From NCBI GenBank assembly GCA_964640225.1, contig CAZXFI010000003.1, positions 40,272 to 104,271 on the forward strand: a stretch of 64,000 nucleotides of DNA, read 5' to 3'. The DNA comes from JAGLWW01 sp964640225 (lineage in GTDB: Archaea; Aenigmatarchaeota; Aenigmatarchaeia; PWEA01; JAGHBM01). This document shows, piece after piece, positions 57,505 through 64,000 of the stretch; position 1 is the stretch's first letter, and every line of letters starts with the position of its first letter. Made by a program: the position numbers and the translations under genes. The notes beneath the pieces are model-generated. The model made no database searches and was not told where the DNA came from. It saw only the letters and a program-made list of their open reading frames with translations.

Positions 57505-59139
57505 TTACATGGGTGGCATTCCACCCATTCCTCCCATTCCGCCGGGAGGCGGCCCTGATGGCATGCCTTTGTCCAGCTTTCCTGCGTTGATCACGTCGTC
57601 TATTCTCAGTATCATTTCCGCGGCCTCACTCCCGCTTTTTATTGCCTGCGTCTTTATTTTCAGCGGTTCTATGACGCCGGTCTGCCACATGTCAACAACC
57701 TTCCCATTCATCACGTCAAGGCCGAACGATGTCTTCCCCTCGTCATGAGCTGCTCTGAGGTTGACCAGCATGTCTATGGGGTCAAGTCCCGCGTTCTCGG
57801 CCAGGGTTCTTGGTATCGCTTCCAGCGATTCCGCAAAGGCTATTATCGCAAGCTGCTCCCTGCCGGAATACTTCTGGGATATCTTCTTCAGTTTCTTTGA
57901 AACTTCCTCCTCTATTGCCCCGCCGCCGGGAACCGCTCTCTTGTTCTCAAGTGTGGCTATTATGCCTCCTATACAGTCTTTCATGGCTCTTTCCGCCTCG
58001 TCAACCACGTGCTCCGTCCCGCCTCTTATCAGGATTGAGACGGACTTGGGCTTCTTGCATTCCCTAACGAAAACCATCTTGTCCCCGCCAATCTTCTTTT
58101 CCTCAACTATCCTGGCGTACCCGAGGGAGTCCTTTGTCAGGTCGTCTATGTCCGTGACTATCTTCGCTCCGGTTGCCCTTGCCAGCGCCTCCATGTCAGA
58201 CTTCTTGACTCTCCTCACGGCCACTATTCCTTTCTTTGCGAGCATGTGCTGGGCAGAGTCGTCTATGCCTTTCTGGCAGAACAAAACGTTTGCCCCACAT
58301 TTTCCTATGTTCTCAACCATGCCCTTTATCATCTTTTCCTCCTGCTCCAGAAATGCCTCAAGCTGTTCCGGGGAGGTTATGTTTATCTTCGCATCGGTTT
58401 CCATTTCCTTCACTTCAAGGGCGGAGTCTATCAGCGCGATTTTCGCGTTCTCAATCTTTTTAGCCATTGAGCCGTGAACTATCTCCTTGTCCACGACTAT
58501 CCCCTTTATGAGCTCGGTATCCTCTATTCCACCACCCTGCTTCTTCTCCAGCTTTATGTCGTCAGAGTTTATCCCATCAATTTCCTGAACCATTTTTATG
58601 GCATCAACAGCCAAATCCGCCAGGTGGTCCGATGCCTTTTCAGCGCTCTTGCCGGTCATTGCGGTCATGGCTATGTTTTTAAGGATTTTTTCATCCTTTT
58701 CGGGATGTATTTCCACGGCAATCTTGTCCAGAATATCCAGGGACTCCTTTCTCGCTATCCTGAAGCCCTTTGTTATTATTGTGGGATGTATGTTCTGGTC
58801 CAGAAGCTCTTCCGCTTTTTTGAGAAGCTCCGAGGCAAAAATCACCGCAGTGGTAGTCCCGTCTCCCACGGCTTCTTCCTGGGTCTTCGCTACCTCCACC
58901 ATCATCTTGGCCGCGGGATGCTCTATCTCCATCTCGTCAAGGATGGTAACCCCGTCGTTGGTTATCACTATGTCCCCGATGGAATCAACAAGCATCTTGT
59001 CCATTCCCTTGGGTCCCAGGGTGCTTCTGACCGCGTCTCCCACGGCCTTCGCCGCCCCTATGTTTGTTTTCTGGGCGTCCTTGCCCGTATTCCTGAGGGT
59101 ACCCTCAGGCAATATAAAAATAGGTTGTCCCCCATTCAT
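57505..59139 (-). CDS. thermosome subunit (group II chaperonin)
   Basis: This 544-residue protein has the chaperonin signatures GPKGMDKMLVDSIGDIVITN, TNDGVTILDEM, GDGTTTAVIFASELL and the equatorial VPGGGAIEEEVSKKL, plus a Gly-Met-rich C-terminal tail (GGMGGMGGMPPM) that projects into the folding cavity. It assembles into double rings that fold proteins with ATP. Promoter elements are in the AT-rich stretch after 59140. Confidence 0.96.
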   Translation of the reverse strand: MNGGQPIFILPEGTLRNTGKDAQKTNIGAAKAVGDAVRSTLGPKGMDKMLVDSIGDIVITNDGVTILDEMEIEHPAAKMMVEVAKTQEEAVGDGTTTAVIFASELLKKAEELLDQNIHPTIITKGFRIARKESLDILDKIAVEIHPEKDEKILKNIAMTAMTGKSAEKASDHLADLAVDAIKMVQEIDGINSDDIKLEKKQGGGIEDTELIKGIVVDKEIVHGSMAKKIENAKIALIDSALEVKEMETDAKINITSPEQLEAFLEQEEKMIKGMVENIGKCGANVLFCQKGIDDSAQHMLAKKGIVAVRRVKKSDMEALARATGAKIVTDIDDLTKDSLGYARIVEEKKIGGDKMVFVRECKKPKSVSILIRGGTEHVVDEAERAMKDCIGGIIATLENKRAVPGGGAIEEEVSKKLKKISQKYSGREQLAIIAFAESLEAIPRTLAENAGLDPIDMLVNLRAAHDEGKTSFGLDVMNGKVVDMWQTGVIEPLKIKTQAIKSGSEAAEMILRIDDVINAGKLDKGMPSGPPPGGMGGMGGMPPM

Positions 59140-59331
59140 TTAACACACCTCCAATATGTTAATTATTAAAATATGCCCAAAAGGGCAATATCCAGTAGTA
59201 TTATCTTTTATTGATAGTATTTAAAATTTACTATGCGCCATTATACTCATGAATTATATTGTTTTGGCCATTGTTGCACATTTTTCTTTTAAATATTTAT
59301 ATATCCTTTCCGTTTCTTAATTATTTGGAAC

Positions 59332-59548
59332 GGACTCGTAGCTCAGCTTGGTGGAGGTCTTTTCTTTTCAGAAGGACTTCGGGCAATTAGAGCGCCGGTC
59401 TTATAAGGCCACTAAGCGCATAGGCGTAAAAGCCGGAGGTCGCCGGTTCAAAAACAAACCCTTTTTCAGAAAAAGTGTTTGTATTCCCAAAAACTTGCGA
59501 AACTTCGTTTCGCCATGAATTGGTTTGAAAATCCGGCCGGGTCCACCA
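59332..59548 (+). tRNA. tRNA-Ile(TAT), three introns, CCA encoded
   Basis: The acceptor is GGACTCG (59332-59338) with CGGGTCC (59538-59544), then A and CCA. D-stem GCTC with GAG(C) closes after removal of about 36 bases (59357-59392), an intron ending ACTTCGGGCAATTAGAG. The anticodon stem CCGGT/GCCGG encloses CTTATAA, anticodon TAT at 59402-59404; a 25-base canonical intron covers about 59406-59430. The T-stem GCCGG/CCGGC closes on TTCAAAT after removal of 79 bases (59452-59530), which contain two hairpins, one being GCGAAAC-TTC-GTTTCGC. The mature length is 77. Archaea normally decode AUA with a CAT gene whose C34 is agmatidinylated; a TAT gene is unusual. Confidence 0.85.
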
Positions 59549-59655
59549 AAACTTAATTTTCAAAGTCAGATAAAGTTCAAAACCTTTTTCTTTAGAAAAG
59601 AAAAAGAGTTTTACGAAAAAGAAACTAATTTTCTCAAGAATTTGCGAACTCCGTG

Positions 59656-60138
59656 TCAGACGGCCTGGTACTTGTGGAACAGGTTTATTTCTTCCGAGCT
59701 CACTATGCCGCCGCTCTGTGGGTCCACTTTCACGTTTACTATGGAACCTAACTTGGTTATGAAAGACACATTCCAGAATTCCTTTTCCTTTTTTTGGAAG
59801 GATATGAGTATCTTGGCCAGGGGCTTGCCGTAACCGTTGAATTCTTTCTTGGCCTTTTCCAGGGCCTCCTCCCCGCTGATTTTTATGTTTGATTCGTCCG
59901 GGTTGTACACCTTCTTGTGCAGGGGCTTGTCTGTTAATCCGATTTCCACGGAACCCTCCCTGACAAGAACGGAGGTTATTTTTCCCTTGTTCGGGTCGTA
60001 GAAGCTGAGATTCCATTTTTCTATTTTTTCCTCCGAGTCAATGGTGACGAATCCGGAGCAAAAGAACCCGCCCCCTTCAATCAGGTCTTTTATTTCTTTC
60101 TTTTCCCTGGCCTTGCTTACCGCGTCTTTTAGCTTCAT
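59656..60138 (-). CDS. PepSY-like domain protein
   Basis: This 160-residue protein contains two PepSY-like stretches: LKDAVSKAREKKEIKDLIEG with NLSFYDPNKGKITSVLVREG, and ISGEEALEKAKKEFNGYGKP with WNVSFITKLGSIVNVKVDPQ. ATG 60138 is two bases from the previous gene's TAA; no signal peptide is seen, so it may be cytoplasmic. PepSY domains are usually found in exported peptidase regulators, so this internal location is unusual. Function is unknown. Confidence 0.65.
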   Translation of the reverse strand: MKLKDAVSKAREKKEIKDLIEGGGFFCSGFVTIDSEEKIEKWNLSFYDPNKGKITSVLVREGSVEIGLTDKPLHKKVYNPDESNIKISGEEALEKAKKEFNGYGKPLAKILISFQKKEKEFWNVSFITKLGSIVNVKVDPQSGGIVSSEEINLFHKYQAV

Positions 60139-60139
60139 T

Positions 60140-60598
60140 TTAACCAAAATAGTTTTGTTTTTCCTGTCTTTTATTCCTGTAATTTTTCCAGGCTTCCCCC
60201 ATAGTGTTACAGACTTCAAGCAGCACGCTGTTTACATCTCCGGTCCACGTTTTGTAACACTCGTTTATGAAATCCTGGCAGTTTTCCTCGGTTGTGTCAA
60301 AATAAACCTTCCTGTACCTCCACTTGAGTTCCATCAGCTTTAGGTAGGAGTCAAAAAGCTTCTGGTCCCTGAACTTTGCCTCGTACGCCTGGGACTGAGT
60401 GGAGCTTTCGCTAAGGAAAAGCAGGTTCTCCATTACGTGCCTTGCGTAAATCAGCGATTCCTCAATGCCCTTTATTATGTCAAAATAAAAATCCTCGGCA
60501 TCCTTGCTCAGCTTGAAAGCAAAAACCCTTTCCAACTCCTCCAGCTTCGGGAGCTTTTTTTTGCTGGCGATTTCCGCGTATTTTTTCCTGGAATCCAT
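60140..60598 (-). CDS. helical protein of unknown function
   Basis: This 152-residue mostly helical protein (start MDSRKKYAEIASKKKLPKLE) has many aromatic and acidic residues (LFDSYLKLMELKWRYRKVYF, NECYKTWTGDVNSVLLEVC) and no recognised motif, membrane helix or signal. It is transcribed with the downstream PepSY-like gene. An in-frame start three codons upstream is also possible. It lies between tRNA-Ile and tRNA-Val. Confidence 0.6.
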   Translation of the reverse strand: MDSRKKYAEIASKKKLPKLEELERVFAFKLSKDAEDFYFDIIKGIEESLIYARHVMENLLFLSESSTQSQAYEAKFRDQKLFDSYLKLMELKWRYRKVYFDTTEENCQDFINECYKTWTGDVNSVLLEVCNTMGEAWKNYRNKRQEKQNYFG

Positions 60599-60671
60599 AA
60601 CAATCAATATAAATCTCGCATTAATAACTTAAAAAACTTTAAAATAGATATACAGCATTCAATATACGTAC

Positions 60672-60906
60672 GGGCTGGTGGTCTAGAGAAAGCCTTTTCT
60701 TTCACAAAGAAAAGACTTCGGACAATGGCTATGACGCCGCCTTCACATAGCCCTTTACTCGGCGACTTATAAAGGCTTGGTTAAGGACTTGAAAACGGCG
60801 GAGGTCGGGAGTTCAAAAGGCCTTTCTTCAAAAGAAAGCCCTTGGGGAAAGAACGTGAAAATGCTTCGCATTTTCCATTCCCGCGAGAGTCTCCCCCGGC
60901 CCACCA
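60672..60906 (+). tRNA. tRNA-Val(CAC), three introns, CCA encoded
   Basis: The acceptor is GGGCTGG (60672-60678) with CCGGCCC (60896-60902), then A and CCA. The D-loop becomes the standard GTCTAGTGGCTATGAC after removal of 39 bases (60687-60725), which hold the perfect hairpin CTTTTCTTT-CAC-AAAGAAAAG and then ACTTCGGACAA. The anticodon stem CCGCC/GGCGG has loop TTCACAC, anticodon CAC at 60744-60746; a 48-base intron covers 60748-60795. The T-stem GGGAG/CTCCC closes on TTCAAGT after removal of 72 bases (60817-60888), which include GAAAATGC-TTC-GCATTTTC. The mature length is 76. Confidence 0.87.
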
Positions 60907-60943
60907 CTTCCGTGCTTAAGTATTTTTCGGCCCAAATAATATC

Positions 60944-62470
60944 ATGTCAAAGTACAGATTTTCCGAGATAAACAAAGTACCCTTTGGTCTTGAATACGAA
61001 AATATTGATTTTGTTTCTTCCGTTCATAGCGAACTACACCCAAAGACTAAAATAAGTTTAGAGTCATATCTTACCAATTCCATCAAGTTAAATACTCCCA
61101 TGCTTTCTTCTCCAATGCCCAACGTCACAGGACCGGAAATGTGCATAGCACTTGGTTTGGAGGGGGGCATGGGAGTTATTCCAAAGGGTATAAGTATAGA
61201 AGAACAGGTCAAACAGGGCAAAAAAGTGAAAAAATTCAGCAGCGGTTTTATATCAGAGCCGGAAGTTCTTTCACCCCAAGATCCCATATACAAGGCACTT
61301 GAAATTAAGAAGCAGCGGGGATTCAGCACGATACCGGTGACGGAAAACGGAAAACCACACGGAAAGGCCGTGGGATTGCTTGTTAAATACGGGTATTCGG
61401 AGAAATACAAGGACGACGCGGTAAAGGACAGGATGCTTACACTGGAAAATCTGAATGAAAAGGGAATTCTTCACTACAAAATGCCCACCCTAAAAGAAGC
61501 CGAAGACATAATGAGGCAGAATAATTTTGGCAAACTGGTTATATTGGATGAAGAAGGTCATCTAAATTCAATAGCAACTTGGGCTGACGTAAGCACAAGG
61601 GAGGAACATCCCTACGCTACCTTAGACAGGGAAGGCAGAATAATGTACGGCTTTGCCGTGGGAGGCCCGGGTTCGCCCGGAGATTTGAAAGAAAGAACAA
61701 AAAAGATGATAGAGGAGGCGGAGGCGGATGTTATTTTCGTGGAGACAGCCCAGGCCGATTCAAGGGGGGTTATGAAACTTACAAAGGAAATACTTGATGA
61801 TTTTACACAAAGCTATAATATTCCGGTAGTCTGGGGAAATGTTGACAACGATAAATCTGCTGAAAGACTCGCCTCAAAATGCAATGACAACGATGCCATA
61901 AAAGTTGGAATAGGACCGGGTTCAATATGCACCACCAAGCAGGTTACAGGTTTCGGCTACCCCCAGGTAAGCGCAGTTTACGAGTGTTCCAAAGTGTCAA
62001 GAAGATACGGTCTCAAATGCATAGCCGACGGGGGTCTTGGCAACACGTCCGGAGTGGCTTCCGGAAATATAGTAAAGGCGCTATGTGCCGGGGCAGACAC
62101 TGTAATGCTCGGGGGGCTTTTTGCCGGGACAGACGAATCACCGGGAGAAGTAAAGGAGATAGAGGGAAGAAAGGTAAAGGAATATTTCGGCATGTCTTCC
62201 ATTAAAGGCCTTAAACTCGGAGGAAACACGCGCTATTATGAAGATGTTAAGGATGCCGTAATTCAAGGCAAGGAAATGTACACACCATACACAGGTTCGG
62301 TTTATGACATAGTTCATGAAGTAAACAAAAATCTTAGATACACAATGAGGGTTCATGCAAACGCGAAAAAAATTCCAGAACTTTACGAAGCTGATATGGA
62401 GTTCACGATTTTGCCGCATCTAAGGACGACTAACGGCCTTGACAGAAACGGCAATTACAAGCATTTATGA
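60944..62470 (+). CDS. IMP dehydrogenase/GMP reductase-family protein with CBS pair
   Basis: This 508-residue protein is an (alpha/beta)8 barrel with a CBS pair (about residues 110-220) inserted. Catalytic-loop residues are visible: GIGPGSICTTKQVTG with the active Cys, then ADGGLGN, VMLGGLFAGTDESPGE and a flap YFGMSSIKGLKLGG followed by TRYYED. GMSS and GIGPGS resemble GMP reductase, whereas the Arg-Tyr pair and CBS insertion resemble IMP dehydrogenase, so the direction (GMP synthesis or salvage) is open. It lies in front of a purine-pathway formyltransferase. Confidence 0.85.
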   Translation: MSKYRFSEINKVPFGLEYENIDFVSSVHSELHPKTKISLESYLTNSIKLNTPMLSSPMPNVTGPEMCIALGLEGGMGVIPKGISIEEQVKQGKKVKKFSSGFISEPEVLSPQDPIYKALEIKKQRGFSTIPVTENGKPHGKAVGLLVKYGYSEKYKDDAVKDRMLTLENLNEKGILHYKMPTLKEAEDIMRQNNFGKLVILDEEGHLNSIATWADVSTREEHPYATLDREGRIMYGFAVGGPGSPGDLKERTKKMIEEAEADVIFVETAQADSRGVMKLTKEILDDFTQSYNIPVVWGNVDNDKSAERLASKCNDNDAIKVGIGPGSICTTKQVTGFGYPQVSAVYECSKVSRRYGLKCIADGGLGNTSGVASGNIVKALCAGADTVMLGGLFAGTDESPGEVKEIEGRKVKEYFGMSSIKGLKLGGNTRYYEDVKDAVIQGKEMYTPYTGSVYDIVHEVNKNLRYTMRVHANAKKIPELYEADMEFTILPHLRTTNGLDRNGNYKHL

Positions 62471-62513
62471 CACACCAAAAGACCAGTTTATTGGAGCAAC
62501 GGGGATGTAGAAA

Positions 62514-63599
62514 ATGTTTCCGGAAGGAATAAACTTAAAATTCAGAAAGGTTTCCACACCAAGGTACGGTGAAAATCCGCAGCAAGATGGCGCTGTTTAC
62601 GAAATGATTGAGGGAGACCTGTCCAAGCACCTGCCTGTAACCCGGGCAAAGCAATTGAACGGCAAGCCGATGTCGTTCAACAACTGGCTTGATGCCGACG
62701 CGGTTCTTAAAACGCTTTGGCAGTTTGAAGAACCCTTCGCGACTGTTTTTAAGCATGCAAACCCGGCAGGTGCATGCCAGAACGATGATATACTGGAGGC
62801 TACAGAAGGGGCATGGAATTGCGACGAACTGAGCGCTTTTGGCGGTATTTACGGCCTGAACAGGCCCGTCACGAAGGAAGTTGCGGAATATTTCAGCGAC
62901 AAATTTCTTGAAGCCGTGATAGGCCCCAGGATTGAAAATGACGCATTGGAGGTTTTTTCAAAAAAGAAAAATCTAAGGATTTTGGAAACAGATGTAAAAA
63001 AACCGGAAAATCCCGGCTACGACATGAGAATAATTTACGGAGCTCTTCTGGTTCAGGAATACAACAATCTTGAACTTAAACCAGAAGATTTGGTATACCT
63101 GGAAGACATGGGAATAAAAAGACCTAATGGGCACCAGGTTGGAGACATGTTGTTTGGATGGAAGATAAACGGTAGGACAAAGTCAAACACGGTTCTTTTT
63201 GTAAAAAATAAGGCAACCGTGGGCATAGGCGCAGGCCAGCAGAACAGGGTTGACGCCGGTTTCATTGGGTGCTTCAGGGCAAACAAGCCCTATCAAGAAC
63301 TTAAGGATGCAAACAGGAAGTGCAAAAGCAAGAGCCTGCAGGACGTAGCCGAGTATATGGGCCTTAAAATTGACGGCAGAGCGAAAAACAGCGTAGCGGT
63401 TTCCAGCGCTTTCTATCCCTTCCCGGACACAATAGAAGTTATGCACGCTTTTGGAGTCAAGGCGAGCTTGAGCCCCGGAGGCTCCATAAGAGATAAGCTA
63501 TCGTACGACGCCTTGAGGAGAAACAGAATGGCGGCCGCGCATACTCCTTACGTAAAAAAAGGTGGTTACAACGGAGGACAGCGTGCCTTTCTTCACTAA
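62514..63599 (+). CDS. stand-alone AICAR formyltransferase (PurH C-terminal type)
   Basis: This 361-residue protein corresponds to the formyltransferase half of PurH with the catalytic Lys-His in KHANPAGACQND, plus RYGENPQQDG, ELSAFGGIYGLN, GAGQQNRVDAGF and AFYPFPDTIEVMHAFGVKAS. It transfers a formyl group to AICAR in de novo IMP synthesis. The cyclohydrolase half is absent, as is common in archaea where PurO takes over. ATG 62514 follows guaB-like by 43 bases, giving a purine pair. The stop overlaps the convergent porB fragment by four bases. Confidence 0.88.
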   Translation: MFPEGINLKFRKVSTPRYGENPQQDGAVYEMIEGDLSKHLPVTRAKQLNGKPMSFNNWLDADAVLKTLWQFEEPFATVFKHANPAGACQNDDILEATEGAWNCDELSAFGGIYGLNRPVTKEVAEYFSDKFLEAVIGPRIENDALEVFSKKKNLRILETDVKKPENPGYDMRIIYGALLVQEYNNLELKPEDLVYLEDMGIKRPNGHQVGDMLFGWKINGRTKSNTVLFVKNKATVGIGAGQQNRVDAGFIGCFRANKPYQELKDANRKCKSKSLQDVAEYMGLKIDGRAKNSVAVSSAFYPFPDTIEVMHAFGVKASLSPGGSIRDKLSYDALRRNRMAAAHTPYVKKGGYNGGQRAFLH

Positions 63600-64000
63600 C
63601 TCTTTCTAAGCAGTTCTCCGAATGTCGGTTTCTCTTCCCTGTAGAACACGCCGAGCGGTATCTTTCCCTCTAGGGTGTAGCTCCATTCCCCGGCTCTTTC
63701 CCATGCCTTGTTTATGTCCGAGGGGTCGTGGTCTTCCATCACGTAAGCGTTCTTTTTTATGTAGTCCATTGTGTTGAAAAAACTTAAGCACGGCCCCACC
63801 ACGTCTATTACAGCAAAGCCTTTATGCTCTATCCCCTGCCTTATCATTTCCTTCAGGTGCTTGGGATTCAGGGAGGAAGAGCGGGCAACGAAAGTGGCCC
63901 CGGAGCCGAGCATGAGCCTTATCGGGTTCAGGGGATATTCCGGATTCCCGTAAGGAGTGGACTTGGTCTTCTGGCCCTGCGGCGTGGTGGGGGAAAACTG
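63596..64000 (-). CDS. 2-oxoacid:ferredoxin oxidoreductase beta subunit, C-terminal fragment
   Basis: The reverse-strand reading frame is open from the window edge to a stop at 63596-63598, so only about 134 residues of the C-terminus are present. QFSPTTPQGQKTKSTPYGNP and NPIRLMLGSGATFVARSS are typical of the beta subunit that binds thiamine diphosphate, followed by VVGPCLSFFNT. The complete enzyme decarboxylates pyruvate or another 2-oxoacid to acyl-CoA, passing electrons to ferredoxin. The rest lies beyond 64000. Confidence 0.85.
   Translation of the reverse strand, partial: QFSPTTPQGQKTKSTPYGNPEYPLNPIRLMLGSGATFVARSSSLNPKHLKEMIRQGIEHKGFAVIDVVGPCLSFFNTMDYIKKNAYVMEDHDPSDINKAWERAGEWSYTLEGKIPLGVFYREEKPTFGELLRKS

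Overview
The window is archaeal chromosome. The evidence is a TATA-box/BRE promoter style, a histone, RadA, an RPA-type single-strand binding protein, topoisomerase VI, an L11-L1-L10-P1 ribosomal operon with archaeal-type proteins, a thermosome, NMD3, aIF1A and EndA. Group 3b-type [NiFe] hydrogenase genes, an anaerobic ribonucleotide reductase and a partial 2-oxoacid:ferredoxin oxidoreductase point to an anaerobe. Small or streamlined proteins, dense gene packing with ATGA/TAATG overlaps, a tRNA-Ile(TAT) gene and heavily interrupted tRNAs suggest a DPANN-like lineage, possibly Aenigmarchaeota-like. That placement is inference only. No rRNA, CRISPR array or insertion sequence was seen.

Layout. 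1-3431: a partial 3-methyladenine DNA glycosylase, M24 and M42 peptidases, a small HTH protein, a Toprim protein and a hydrogenase-protease-like protein, all forward. 3425-7506: hydBGDA (reverse) with hypC divergent. 7503-8401: an OB-fold membrane protein and ThpR. 8494-11935: nrdD, a thioredoxin-like gene and nrdG. 12317-13073: a 757-base non-coding block full of CTCACATT, TTCACA and TTCACGTGAA repeats, followed by an AAA+ ATPase with a C-terminal winged helix; this is the best replication-origin candidate. 14216-18684: nucleotide kinase, PRC-barrel, radA, RPA, histone and a DUF373 membrane protein. 18685-20131: two winged-helix genes flanked by extremely AT-rich spacers. 20324-24560: small proteins and alaS. 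24627-29767: ribosomal stalk operon, nusG, secE, ftsZ and an FKBP-type isomerase. 29787-36610: leuS, minD-like, pheT and pheS. 36598-41542: a surface-glycan group. 41568-45235: glyS, a CBS protein, endA and an archaemetzincin homologue. 45765-49875: top6A, top6B, KH protein, aIF1A and NMD3. 49903-56900: a type IV pilus operon. 57003-59139: a coiled-coil protein and the thermosome. 59656-64000: two unknowns, an IMP dehydrogenase-family gene, AICAR formyltransferase and a partial porB.

The most unusual content is in the tRNAs. All six tRNA genes (Gln, Arg, Phe, Asn, Ile, Val) can be folded only if a hairpin-rich insertion is removed from the T-loop at the same place (58/59). Four also have a D-arm or D-loop insertion and five have an insertion at the canonical 37/38 site. 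The genes are therefore 159-254 bases long for mature tRNAs of 75-78. Two T-loop introns are near-identical copies in different tRNAs, and three D-arm introns share a hairpin-plus-ACTTCGG-like core, so the introns look like a spreading family. The only splicing endonuclease gene here encodes a protein whose catalytic lysine is replaced by threonine, which suggests a second subunit elsewhere in the genome.

Other second-look items are an archaemetzincin homologue without its catalytic zinc ligands, a RadA with Ala in the P-loop, a PheS lacking its N-terminal winged-helix region, an L11 with a long acidic coiled-coil tail, and a CBS protein with a hibernation-factor-like C-terminus.
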